64,000 nucleotides of DNA from Ignavibacteria bacterium (GTDB lineage Bacteria; Bacteroidota; Ignavibacteria; Ignavibacteriales; Ignavibacteriaceae): the NCBI GenBank assembly GCA_030693705.1, contig JAUYAB010000041.1, positions 62,001 through 126,000 of the forward strand, given 5' to 3'. Shown piece by piece: positions 26,640 to 35,353 of the stretch. The translations under genes were made by a program, and so were the position numbers. Each line of letters opens with the position of its first letter. Position 1 is the first letter of the stretch. Below the pieces are notes generated by a model that saw only the letters and a program-made list of their open reading frames with translations, had not been told where the DNA came from and ran no database searches.

Positions 26640-26891
26640 CCGGGATATATTTTTATCCTCAGAGGATATAATTTGCCTCTCGGAGATGGAAGTTTCCCCC
26701 TTGGAGATGAAAGTTTGCCCCTCGGAGATGAAAGTTTTCCACATGGAGAGGAAAGTTTTTCTCTTGGAGAGGAAAGTTTTCCTCTTGGAGAGGAAAGTTT
26801 CCCCCTCGGAGAGGAAAGTTTCCCCCTCGGAGAGGAAAGTTTCCCCTTCGGAGAGGGAAGTTTGCCCCTTGGAGAGGAAAGTTTTCCTCTT
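26640..26891. repeat. 21-bp minisatellite, 12 units
   Basis: Ten units of GGAGAGGAAAGTTTCCCCCT plus one base run without gaps from 26682 to 26891, and two decayed units (26640-26681) precede them. Each unit contains a GGAAA-g-TTTCC palindrome. Because 21 is a multiple of three, several frames are open on both strands. The plus frame 26628-26942 would encode a seven-residue repeat, FPLGEES. The units differ by a few bases, mostly at palindromic positions. There is no ribosome-binding site or signal peptide for any frame, so I treat it as a repeat and not a gene. Confidence 0.85.
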
Positions 26892-27352
26892 GGAGAACAA
26901 AACTTGCATCAAAATGAGGGAAATTATGACCGGAAAGGGTAATCATTTACCGTCCGGCGGTAAAAGTTTAATAACTAACACAATCACTAACTGTAACCGA
27001 AATAAATAAGACAGATGTGGCAAATGTCTTGCATTCCAAATATGCAACAATCCCACAACCTAAAGAACGTGTTATTCAGTTAGATCTTTACGTAATTGAT
27101 TCAACAACAAAAATTTTTTAGTTGTTTCCATAACCCTTAAGTTTACTCATTAACATTTTAGATTTTATGGAAACACATTCTCAAAACAGCCGGATTTTCA
27201 TCAATAGAAAAATGGAAAAAAGATGAAACCCGTCTGCACACACTTCGTAAAGCGAAAAACTTTAGCCCTTTCTTTATTCATACCAGCCATAAAATCTGTA
27301 GTAACTAATAAAATTTATTTTAATCACAAGCAAAAATTTAATTGAGGTTATT
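26892..27352. other. Intergenic region upstream of glutamate dehydrogenase
   Basis: No gene is supported. It must hold the promoter of the glutamate dehydrogenase gene, but I see no box convincing enough to place. An ATTGAGGTT segment just before the start codon is the likely ribosome-binding site. The first 50 bases still resemble decayed flank of the minisatellite. Confidence 0.4.
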
Positions 27353-28693
27353 ATGTCAGAGTATCTTCAAAGGTTATTAGCGGATGTAAAAGCAAAAAAT
27401 CCCGCAGAACCTGAGTTTCATCAAGCGGTACAAGAAGTTGCCGAATCACTTGAAATTGTTTTAGAAAAACATCCCGAATACAAACACGCAAAAATTTTAG
27501 AGCGCATGGTTGAGCCGGAACGTTCTATTACTTTCCGCGTTCCATGGATGGACGACCAGGGAGAAATCCACATTAACCGAGGTTACCGTATCGAGTTTAA
27601 CAGCGCTATTGGTCCGTACAAAGGCGGCTTGCGTTTTCACCCTTCGGTAACAATGGGCATTTTAAAATTCTTGGGTTTTGAACAGACTTTCAAAAACAGT
27701 TTAACTACTTTGCCTATGGGCGGCGGTAAAGGCGGTTCCGATTTCGATCCGAAAGGGAAAAGCGATAACGAAGTTATGCGTTTCTGCCAAAGTTTTATGA
27801 CGGAATTATTCAGACATATCGGTCCAAACACAGACGTGCCGGCAGGAGACATTGGCGTTGGCGGAAGAGAGATCGGATTTCTTTTCGGACAATACAAAAG
27901 ATTGAAAAATGAATTCACCGGCGTATTAACCGGCAAAGGAATTAATTGGGGCGGCTCGCTTATTCGTCCCGAAGCCACCGGTTTTGGCGGAGTTTATTTT
28001 GTAAAAGAAATGTTGAGAACAATCAAAGAAGATATTGAAGGAAAAACTTTTGCGGTTTCCGGTTTCGGAAATGTTGCCTGGGGCGCAATAACAAAGATCA
28101 ATCAGCTTGGCGGAAAAGTTGTTACTATTTCCGGACCTGACGGTTTCGTTTATGATAAAGACGGTATTTATGGAGAGAAGGTTGATTATCTTTTAGAGAT
28201 GCGTGCAAGCGCAAAAGATACGGTAAAAGATTATTCCGATAAATTCCGCGCAGAGTTTGTAGCCGGCAAACGTCCTTGGAGCGTTAAAGTTGATGTCGCC
28301 ATGCCTTGCGCAACTCAAAATGAACTTGATGCGGACAATGCAAAAGAGTTAATAAAGAATGGCGTAAAATGTGTCTGCGAAGTTGCAAATATGCCGACAA
28401 CTTTAGAAGGTTATCATACTTTCAGAGAAGCAAAAGTTCTCTTCGCACCGGGTAAAGCTGCAAATGCAGGCGGAGTTGCAACCTCCGGATTGGAAATGTC
28501 ACAAAACAGCATGCGTCTTCCCTGGTCTGCAGAAGAAGTGGATAAACGCCTCCACGAAATAATGGTTAGAATTCATGATACGTGTATTGAGACATCAGAC
28601 CGCTTTGGAACGCCGGGGAATTATGTGAACGGCGCCAACATTGCCGGCTTTTTAAAAGTTGCCGATGCAATGATGGATCAAGGGTTAGTGTAA
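27353..28693 (+). CDS. gdhA: NADP-type glutamate dehydrogenase
   Basis: The 446-residue protein matches hexameric class I glutamate dehydrogenases over its full length. It makes glutamate from 2-oxoglutarate and ammonia. The N-terminal domain has RVPWMDDQGEIHINRGYRI and NSAIGPYKGGLRFHP. The catalytic lysine block is TLPMGGGKGGSDFDPKGKSD, and the PAGDIGVGGREIGF segment is intact. The Rossmann nucleotide-binding domain starts FAVSGFGNVAWGA. An NADPH-dependent assimilatory enzyme is the usual role of this sequence type. It stands alone as a transcription unit ending at the terminator near 28811. Confidence 0.97.
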   Translation: MSEYLQRLLADVKAKNPAEPEFHQAVQEVAESLEIVLEKHPEYKHAKILERMVEPERSITFRVPWMDDQGEIHINRGYRIEFNSAIGPYKGGLRFHPSVTMGILKFLGFEQTFKNSLTTLPMGGGKGGSDFDPKGKSDNEVMRFCQSFMTELFRHIGPNTDVPAGDIGVGGREIGFLFGQYKRLKNEFTGVLTGKGINWGGSLIRPEATGFGGVYFVKEMLRTIKEDIEGKTFAVSGFGNVAWGAITKINQLGGKVVTISGPDGFVYDKDGIYGEKVDYLLEMRASAKDTVKDYSDKFRAEFVAGKRPWSVKVDVAMPCATQNELDADNAKELIKNGVKCVCEVANMPTTLEGYHTFREAKVLFAPGKAANAGGVATSGLEMSQNSMRLPWSAEEVDKRLHEIMVRIHDTCIETSDRFGTPGNYVNGANIAGFLKVADAMMDQGLV

Positions 28694-28708
28694 ATTAGGA
28701 ATTAGGAA

Positions 28709-28789
28709 TGTAGGGAACGGTCGAGACCGTTCCGCATTAAGATTGTGATAGAAGATAAGAACACGGAACGCTCGCGAGCGTTCCCTACA
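28709..28789. repeat. REP/BIME-like palindromic element
   Basis: An 81-base element with 11-base terminal inverted repeats, TGTAGGGAACG (28709-28719) and CGTTCCCTACA (28779-28789). Each end forms its own hairpin: GGAACGGTC-GA-GACCGTTCC (28714-28733) and the perfect 20-base palindrome GGAACGCTCGCGAGCGTTCC (28765-28784). It is GC-rich compared with its surroundings and lies just after the stop codon of glutamate dehydrogenase. Confidence 0.75.
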
Positions 28790-28810
28790 ACTTTAGAATG
28801 ACCAATAAAA

Positions 28811-28838
28811 AAGCGGGAATTACTTCCCGCTTTTTTGT
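28811..28838. terminator. Bidirectional rho-independent terminator
   Basis: Stem arms AAGCGGGAA (28811-28819) and TTCCCGCTT (28824-28832) with loop TTAC. They are flanked by an A run on the left and a T run on the right, so it works for both the glutamate dehydrogenase gene and the convergent LytTR regulator. Confidence 0.88.
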
Positions 28839-28862
28839 TATTTGGAATTTGTTTTTTGCTTT

Positions 28863-29582
28863 TTATAAACTCAGCATATCTCTAAATTTTACAGATTGTC
28901 TTCGCGATACTTCAACTTTTTGTCCACCTTTAAGTTTAACAAGCAAACCGCCGTTTAGCCACGGTTCAATGTTGTCAATCCATTTAAGGTTTACAATATG
29001 CTTTCTGTTCGCGCGGAAAAAAGTCCGCGGATCAAGACGCTCATCGAGAGAGTTAAGCGTCCGCAAGATCAGCGGTTTGAAATCTCCAAAAAATAACCTG
29101 GCGTAATTTCCTTCAGACTCAAACAAACGAATTTCAGATAACTTAACAAACCAGCAGCGGTCGCCGTCTTTTACAAAAACCTGATCTTCAGCGGTTAAGA
29201 ATTGCTTCTCAGTGGAAACAAATTTCTCCACTTTAGCTTTTGAAGTAACCCGCTTAATTGCATCTTCGAGCCGGTGCGGTTCAATCGGTTTTAGTAAATA
29301 ATCGAGAGCGTTAAACTCGAATGCCTTCAAAGCATATTCATCATAAGCTGTTGTGAAGATAACTTCCGGAGCGCTTTCCAATTCTTCAAGTAATTCAAAT
29401 CCATTCTTACCCGGCATTTGAATATCAAGGAAAAGAAGATCGGGGTTAAGCTGCGCTATCTTTTCTGCTGCATCTTTTGCGTTCACCGCTTCGGCGATGA
29501 TTTCAATTTCTTTAAATGGCGCTAGTAAACGGCGCAATTCGGTTCGCGCCAAACGTTCGTCATCAACAATAATGGCTTTCAT
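28863..29582 (-). CDS. LytTR-family response regulator
   Basis: The 239-residue protein has the receiver segments IVDDERLARTELRRLL, DLLFLDIQMPGKNGFELL (phospho-aspartate near 54), FTTAYDEYALKAFEFNALDYLLKP and a LytTR domain. The last carries DGDRCWFVKLSEIRLFESEGNY, TFFRANRKHIVNLKWIDNI and KVEVSRRQSVKFRDML. It overlaps by four bases the LytS-type kinase upstream, so the two are co-translated. It is the second LytS/LytTR system in the window and is not a recent copy of the first. Confidence 0.95.
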   Translation of the reverse strand: MKAIIVDDERLARTELRRLLAPFKEIEIIAEAVNAKDAAEKIAQLNPDLLFLDIQMPGKNGFELLEELESAPEVIFTTAYDEYALKAFEFNALDYLLKPIEPHRLEDAIKRVTSKAKVEKFVSTEKQFLTAEDQVFVKDGDRCWFVKLSEIRLFESEGNYARLFFGDFKPLILRTLNSLDERLDPRTFFRANRKHIVNLKWIDNIEPWLNGGLLVKLKGGQKVEVSRRQSVKFRDMLSL

Positions 29583-30643
29583 ATTTTGCTGCCTCCCGCA
29601 GGTAAAATAATTTTAACTTTAACATGTGAATTAGCATTAGTAATAGAAAATGTCGCTTGGTCTCCATAAAGCAAATGAAGTCTTTGTTTTGTGTTCGATA
29701 TTCCATATCCCGTTGATTTTATAAGTGCATCATCGGGAACCGAACCGGAGTTATCAATCTCGATCACCAAAAAATTTCTAGCTCGTTCTGCAGTAACATT
29801 TACAAATCCGCCTTCGGGGAGTTTCGAGAGCCCGTGCTTAATTCCATTTTCAACTAATGTTTGTATCATCATCGGAGGAATCTCAATATTTCTTACGTCC
29901 GGCTGATATTCAATTTTATATTTTAATCTTTCTTCAAAACGCACTTGCTCAAGTCCAAGATAATCTTCCACGGTTTTTATTTCTTCTTCAAAAGGAACCG
30001 TTTCGGTTCTTTCAATTTTTAAAGAGTAGCGAAAAATATTTGAAAGCTGGTTGATCGCTGTCTTTGCTCTTGAAGGATTTTCTTCAATTAGAGCCCGAAT
30101 ACTGTTCAATGCGTTAAACATAAAATGAGGATTTAACTGCGACTTTAAAGTTTTCAATTCAAAATCTTTTACGGCGGCTTCCCAAACCCAGCGCTCTATT
30201 TCCGACTTCTTATAATTCTCAAAATAGTGAACGAGAAAATAAATAATTGACCAGAGTAAAATTAATATTCCGGTATTAAATAAAATCGCAAAAAAACCGG
30301 CAATTTTAAATTGGTCTCGATCAATTATTCCGGCGCTGTAATTTATCCCCATAACAACTACAACCATAATAAAGGAAATCAAAAAGGTAGAAATTAAAAC
30401 ACTGTAAACAAGTTCTTTCGGTGATTTATCGATCCATTTTCGCTTTTTAATTATCGTGCGAAGAATATGCGTAGCGGTAATTCCAACCAATGCAAAATAG
30501 GGGAAAGTAATGACGCGCTTCCAATGGAAACCGTCGAAGCTGATATAGATGAGAAAGTTGAAAATGAAGAATCCACCCCAGCCGCCAATTTGGCAGATCC
30601 AGTAAATTTTGTTTCTATTTTTAAGGAGATTCTTAAACATCAC
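29579..30643 (-). CDS. LytS/YehU-type sensor histidine kinase
   Basis: The 354-residue kinase has four predicted transmembrane helices in its first 150 residues. A His_kinase domain with LKSQLNPHFMFNALNSIRAL and an HATPase domain with QTLVENGIKHGLSKLP and GYGISNTKQRLHLLYG follow. There are no recognisable extracellular sensor domains. It is the partner of the overlapping LytTR regulator. Two adjacent ATG codons at 30643 and 30640 make the first residue uncertain. The 206-base gap to the divergent glycosyltransferase gene holds both promoters, none of which I can place. Confidence 0.92.
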   Translation of the reverse strand: MMFKNLLKNRNKIYWICQIGGWGGFFIFNFLIYISFDGFHWKRVITFPYFALVGITATHILRTIIKKRKWIDKSPKELVYSVLISTFLISFIMVVVVMGINYSAGIIDRDQFKIAGFFAILFNTGILILLWSIIYFLVHYFENYKKSEIERWVWEAAVKDFELKTLKSQLNPHFMFNALNSIRALIEENPSRAKTAINQLSNIFRYSLKIERTETVPFEEEIKTVEDYLGLEQVRFEERLKYKIEYQPDVRNIEIPPMMIQTLVENGIKHGLSKLPEGGFVNVTAERARNFLVIEIDNSGSVPDDALIKSTGYGISNTKQRLHLLYGDQATFSITNANSHVKVKIILPAGGSKI

Positions 30644-30849
30644 ATTCTATTAAAAAATTCAATCAAAAATTAGTCGAATAGCAGGCAAGCCTTCGTTAGT
30701 TCTACATTGTCGGCAATATAATCTGATAAACGGGTAAGTGATGGGATTTTTAATGCGGTCTGCAAAAAATCGAGCCGCCGTCTATTAAGTTAATTCTTTA
30801 AAAGTTATATTTGAAACAGAATCAAAAAAACACTTTAAGAAAGTAAAGC

Positions 30850-31887
30850 ATGGCAGAATCCGAACAAGAACAATCAAAAAATAGACCCGCTAAAGTGAAC
30901 GGAAGACCGGGAAACCCAAGAAAACCGAGGCAGTTTCAGAAAAAACCGATGAAGATGATCTCTTCAAAAGTCTCGATCGTTATCCCGCTTTTCAACGAAG
31001 AGGAATCACTTCAACTGCTTGCTAATGAGATAACGAAAGTTTGTACGGAAAGTAGAATAGATTTTGAAGTTATTTTTGTCGATGACGGCAGTACTGATAA
31101 TTCGTTAAAAGTGATCAAAGATATTTGCCGAACAGACACACATTACAAATATGTCAGCTTCCAAAAGAATTACGGCAAAGCCGCTGCGCTGCAAGTTGGT
31201 TTTGCAAGAGTTTCCGGCGGTTACGTTATTACGATGGATGCCGATCTTCAAGATGATCCCAAAGAGATTCCCAATCTTTTAAAAAAATTGAACGAAGGTT
31301 ACGATCTCGTTTCCGGTTGGAAAAAAGTCCGTCACGATCCGTTTATCAAAAGACAATCTTCCAAATTTTTCAATTTTGTAACCCGCGTGATGAGCGGAAT
31401 AAAACTTCACGATTTTAACTGCGGATTAAAAGCTTACCGCCGTGCCGTAATTCGCCAAATGAAAGTTTATGGTGAACTTCACCGCTACATGCCGGTGCTC
31501 GCACATTGGCAGGGATTTAGTGTTACAGAAATTCCGGTGCAGCATCATCCGAGACGGTACGGAAAAACAAAATTCGGTATTTCAAGATTCTTTAAAGGAT
31601 TTATCGACTTAGTCACAGTTACATTTGTTACGCGATATATCAAACGTCCAATGCATCTTTTCGGATTTCTCGGCGCGTTTTCTTTCTTTATTGGATTTCT
31701 AGTGAACGGTTATTTAACTCTTGAGTGGATTAATGGAAAACCGTTAAGCAACAGACCGATGTTGTTCTTAGGTATGCTTTTAATAATCGTGGGTGTCCAA
31801 TTTTTTTCAGTTGGACTTCTTGGAGAAATGATGGTTCACAATTCGCAAAGCGAAAAAGAATACACAATAAAGCAGCGTAACGTTTAG
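30850..31887 (+). CDS. Family 2 glycosyltransferase with two C-terminal membrane helices (DPM1/GtrB-like)
   Basis: After a basic, probably disordered 35-residue leader comes a GT2 domain. It has VSIVIPLFNEEESL, FVDDGSTDNSL, the DxD-type MDADLQDDP and the HRYMPVLAHWQGF segment. Two transmembrane helices near residues 275-295 and 315-338 anchor it. This build is that of enzymes that load a sugar onto polyprenyl phosphate on the cytoplasmic face. It starts the long plus-strand polysaccharide locus. Confidence 0.9.
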   Translation: MAESEQEQSKNRPAKVNGRPGNPRKPRQFQKKPMKMISSKVSIVIPLFNEEESLQLLANEITKVCTESRIDFEVIFVDDGSTDNSLKVIKDICRTDTHYKYVSFQKNYGKAAALQVGFARVSGGYVITMDADLQDDPKEIPNLLKKLNEGYDLVSGWKKVRHDPFIKRQSSKFFNFVTRVMSGIKLHDFNCGLKAYRRAVIRQMKVYGELHRYMPVLAHWQGFSVTEIPVQHHPRRYGKTKFGISRFFKGFIDLVTVTFVTRYIKRPMHLFGFLGAFSFFIGFLVNGYLTLEWINGKPLSNRPMLFLGMLLIIVGVQFFSVGLLGEMMVHNSQSEKEYTIKQRNV

Positions 31888-31946
31888 TAAACAGTTTTGA
31901 GTCATCAGTTGTCAGTAGTCGTTTCCAATAATTATCTAAAATTCTC

Positions 31947-32756
31947 ATGCATTACGACCCGGTAAAAGATGTTTTCGCCTCGGCAATAAAACGTTTTCCT
32001 TTTACAAGAAAAATTTTTTATAAAACGTTAGATGTAATATTTCTGCGTTCGTGGTACGTCCGTAGAGAACTGAAGAATTTAAAAAAACAGTTCGGTGAAA
32101 AAGAAATTTCAATTTTTGATGCCGGTACCGGCTACGGACAATATTCTTACTTTATGAAGAATCACCTTTTACCGAATTCAATTTATGCGGTAGATGTTAA
32201 AGAGAATTGGATAAACGATTGCCGCGAATTTTTCAATGGGAATAACATCTCGAATATTTCTTTTGCAGTAGAAGATTTAACGGAAATTCAACATGAAAAC
32301 AAATTTGATCTGATCGTGTGCGTTGATGTGATGGAACATATTCAAGACGATGTGAAAGTTTTTTCAAACTTTTTCCGCGCGTTAAAGAAAGGGGGATTCA
32401 TGCTGATGAATACACCTTCTATCTTTGGCGGAAGCGATGTGCATGACGATGAGGATGAAAGTTTTATCGGCGAGCACGCGCGGCAAGGTTATTCTTTTGA
32501 AGATTTGAAAGCAAAGTTAGAGCCAATTGGATTTTCAGTTCACTTATCAAAATATACCTATGGATTTTGGGGAGATAAAGCATGGCGTTTGGGAATAAAA
32601 TATCCGATGCAACTTCTGAATTTTTCCAAATTGTTTTTTATTCTTCTCCCATTTTATTACTTGCTCACTTTTCCGTTCACGTTACTGATGATGTACGGAG
32701 ATTTTCTCTCTAAAAATTCTGTTGGTTCAGGAATTTTATTTATCGCTAAAAAATAA
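31947..32756 (+). CDS. Class I SAM-dependent methyltransferase
   Basis: The 269-residue protein has motif I DAGTGYGQYSYF, an acidic loop IYAVDVKENW, and DLIVCVDVMEHI before the post-I strand, as in Methyltransf_11/23 proteins. The C-terminal 60 residues carry a hydrophobic hairpin (FFILLPFYYLLTFPFTLL), suggesting membrane association. The acceptor is unknown; a lipid-linked intermediate or sugar is plausible from the context. It lies between the polyprenyl-phosphate glycosyltransferase and the YfhO-type protein. Confidence 0.82.
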   Translation: MHYDPVKDVFASAIKRFPFTRKIFYKTLDVIFLRSWYVRRELKNLKKQFGEKEISIFDAGTGYGQYSYFMKNHLLPNSIYAVDVKENWINDCREFFNGNNISNISFAVEDLTEIQHENKFDLIVCVDVMEHIQDDVKVFSNFFRALKKGGFMLMNTPSIFGGSDVHDDEDESFIGEHARQGYSFEDLKAKLEPIGFSVHLSKYTYGFWGDKAWRLGIKYPMQLLNFSKLFFILLPFYYLLTFPFTLLMMYGDFLSKNSVGSGILFIAKK

Positions 32757-32777
32757 TTTTAAGCTGCAGGTGTTTCT

Positions 32778-35330
32778 ATGTCAAAAACAAAAAGAATAGT
32801 TAAAAAAGAAAAGAATGAAACCGGACTTCTGGCTAATTTTCAATTAGAAAATGTGCTGCCTGAAAAATATCATTTGCCGGTTGCGCTGGTCGTTTTTCTT
32901 CTTCTCTTTCTGATCTTTTTAAATCCCCTTTATTTTGGCGGAAAAACTTTTCAGTCGGGTGATATTCTTGCTTCGGCAAGCATGAAAACTTATATAGAGA
33001 AAGCGAGGGATGGTTTTACATTATGGAATCCTTACATCTTTCTCGGTATGCCGGCTTACGCACTTGGCACTGACGCAACCTGGTTCAATTTTATTTATAT
33101 GATCTTCACAACGATTAGAAATTTTTTCACAAGCTTTTTTGCAGTTCAATATACCATGTGGAGTTTCTATTTAATAGTATTAGCGTCTACCACTTACATG
33201 TTAATGAAGCATTTAACGAAGAATACTTTGGTCAGTATGTTCACGGCAATAGCGACTTCGTTCAGCACGGGAATAATTGTTTTTCTTTACATCGGGCATG
33301 TTACTAAATTAACGGCGCTGTGCATGGTTCCGCTTATCTTCCTTTTCCTCTTCCGGTTCCAGGAAAAAATAAAACTGCTTGACTTTTTTATTCTGGTAAT
33401 TGCTTTTCAACTTTTTATCCAGGGATTCCACGTTCAAATTATTTACTATACATTGCTTACTATCGCAATTTATTACGTCCTATTTTTCGTTCATTCATTC
33501 TCGACAAAAGAAATTGAATTGCGAAAGAAATTAGTTAGATCGGCTTTGGTGGTTGGCGCTGCGGGATTGATCGCTGTGGCGATACAATCCGATAGTCTAA
33601 CACAAGTTTATGAGTACACACCATATTCAACACGAGGTACGAAAAGTCTGGTTGAAGAATCAGCAGGCAACACGGAACAATCGGCATCTGAGTATTATGA
33701 ATATCATACTAGCTGGTCTTTTTCTCCGGGAGAAGTAATGACCTTTATAATTCCCTCCTACTTTGGATTTGGAAATTCGGTTTACAAAGGTCCATTAACG
33801 GAGAATCAACCAACCGAAGTAAACACCTACTTTGGACAGATGCCATTTGTGGATGTAGCAATGTATATGGGAGTGCTTGTTTTCTTTTTAGCTTTGTTCG
33901 CCGTTTTTACACGATGGAAAGAACCGCTCGTAAAATTTCTTTCTCTACTTTCGCTTTTTGCACTTCTGGTTTCTTTCGGAAAAAACTTTTCGGTGGTGTT
34001 CGACATCCTGTTTTACTACCTGCCTTACTTTGATAAATTCAGAGTCCCATCGATGATCCTGGTTTTAGTGCAACTTAGCGCTCCAATACTAGCAGGACTG
34101 GGAGTAATGAAAATTATTTCTTTGAGAGAAAATCCAAACAAAACTGCTGAACAAATATTAAAATATTTTGCCTATGCAGTTACGGCAATATTTGCTTTGT
34201 CTCTTCTGCTAAACAAACCGATCGGCGATTGGTTTGTAAACAGAGTTAATGAATATGCTGCCGGTATTGAAGCATCACGCGGGCAATTGGCGCAGCAATT
34301 CCGCGCTTTAGCAGAATATTCCTCCGAAATGTTTACGGGAGATATTATCGTTGGTTTCGCGCTGCTAATGGTTTCGTTTTGGGCTGCGGTTTTTTATCTG
34401 AATAGAAAGATCAGCAAAGATGTTCTAACAATTTTATTTATCGCCGTTGTGTTAATTGATCTTTGGAGAATAGATGCCCGAGGAGAGAAATATGTGGAAA
34501 ATCCAAAAGTAGAGACTCAATTCAAAACTCCCGAATATGTAAAAATTATAAAAGCGCAGAACGATAAAGAACCATTCCGTATTTTCAACATGAAACAGGA
34601 TGGTTCACTTGGTTCATTCAATCAGAATGGTAATACGAATGCTTATTTCTTATTGGAAGATTTTTATGGTTATTCGGGAATTAAACCTCGAGCGTATCAA
34701 GATTATATGGATGTTGTTGGACCTGTAAATCAAACCCTCTGGCGATTAACCAATGTGAAATACATCATCATGGATCAGCAAGGACAATTCCCCGGTTTAG
34801 CTTTAATCGGTGGTAGCGGAAAAGAATTTGTTTACAGAAATGAAAACGCTTTACCAAGATTCTTTCTTGCAGACAAAGTAGAAGAAAAACCTGCGCTTGA
34901 TGTTCTTAAAGCAATGAAAACCGATTCTTTTGATCCAAAAGAAATTGCGTTTGTTCAAGGTGAAAAAGTTGTGGCGGAAAAACCGGATTCAACATCTTCC
35001 ATTGCGGTTGAAAAATATCAGGATGAAAATGTTTTGTTAAAAGTAAACGCATCAGGAAACAATTTTTTAGTTTTCAGCACAACATATATGCCTAAAGGTT
35101 GGCATGCTACGGTCGATAATTCCGAAGTTAAAATCCACCGTGTAGATCATGCTCTTATGGGAATTGTAGTCCCAAAGGGAGTTCACAAAGTTGAGTTCAA
35201 ATATGAACCAAAAAGTTTTGTGATATCGAAATATCTTGCACTTTCGCTTAGTTCCTTTGTTGTTCTTGGATTGGTAATAGCGGCTGCTCTTGAATTGCTT
35301 AAAAAGAGAAAAACCGAAAGCGCTGCTTAA
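32778..35330 (+). CDS. YfhO-family large membrane protein (probable GT-C glycosyltransferase)
   Basis: The 850-residue protein has about 12-13 transmembrane helices through residue ~580 and one near the C-terminus. Before the first long extracytoplasmic loop it reads WNPYIFLGMPAYA, a segment typical of YfhO/GT-C proteins, where it follows an acidic residue near the first helix. The soluble C-terminal part (about residues 590-820) is a beta-rich domain with FYGYSGIKPRAYQDYMD and YMPKGWHATVDN, as in bacterial YfhO proteins. In some Gram-positive bacteria YfhO glycosylates lipoteichoic acid. Here a role in modifying surface polysaccharide is inferred. Confidence 0.82.
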   Translation: MSKTKRIVKKEKNETGLLANFQLENVLPEKYHLPVALVVFLLLFLIFLNPLYFGGKTFQSGDILASASMKTYIEKARDGFTLWNPYIFLGMPAYALGTDATWFNFIYMIFTTIRNFFTSFFAVQYTMWSFYLIVLASTTYMLMKHLTKNTLVSMFTAIATSFSTGIIVFLYIGHVTKLTALCMVPLIFLFLFRFQEKIKLLDFFILVIAFQLFIQGFHVQIIYYTLLTIAIYYVLFFVHSFSTKEIELRKKLVRSALVVGAAGLIAVAIQSDSLTQVYEYTPYSTRGTKSLVEESAGNTEQSASEYYEYHTSWSFSPGEVMTFIIPSYFGFGNSVYKGPLTENQPTEVNTYFGQMPFVDVAMYMGVLVFFLALFAVFTRWKEPLVKFLSLLSLFALLVSFGKNFSVVFDILFYYLPYFDKFRVPSMILVLVQLSAPILAGLGVMKIISLRENPNKTAEQILKYFAYAVTAIFALSLLLNKPIGDWFVNRVNEYAAGIEASRGQLAQQFRALAEYSSEMFTGDIIVGFALLMVSFWAAVFYLNRKISKDVLTILFIAVVLIDLWRIDARGEKYVENPKVETQFKTPEYVKIIKAQNDKEPFRIFNMKQDGSLGSFNQNGNTNAYFLLEDFYGYSGIKPRAYQDYMDVVGPVNQTLWRLTNVKYIIMDQQGQFPGLALIGGSGKEFVYRNENALPRFFLADKVEEKPALDVLKAMKTDSFDPKEIAFVQGEKVVAEKPDSTSSIAVEKYQDENVLLKVNASGNNFLVFSTTYMPKGWHATVDNSEVKIHRVDHALMGIVVPKGVHKVEFKYEPKSFVISKYLALSLSSFVVLGLVIAAALELLKKRKTESAA

Positions 35331-35353
35331 GAATGAAACGAGATGACCGGTAA

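Noticed and set aside
26682-26891. CRISPR array
   Set aside because: Units are directly adjacent with no unique spacers, and no cas genes are nearby.
26469-26946. Long open frames on both strands across the 21-bp repeat (up to 147 codons)
   Set aside because: They exist only because the repeat unit is a multiple of three; none has a ribosome-binding site, a signal or a non-repetitive domain.
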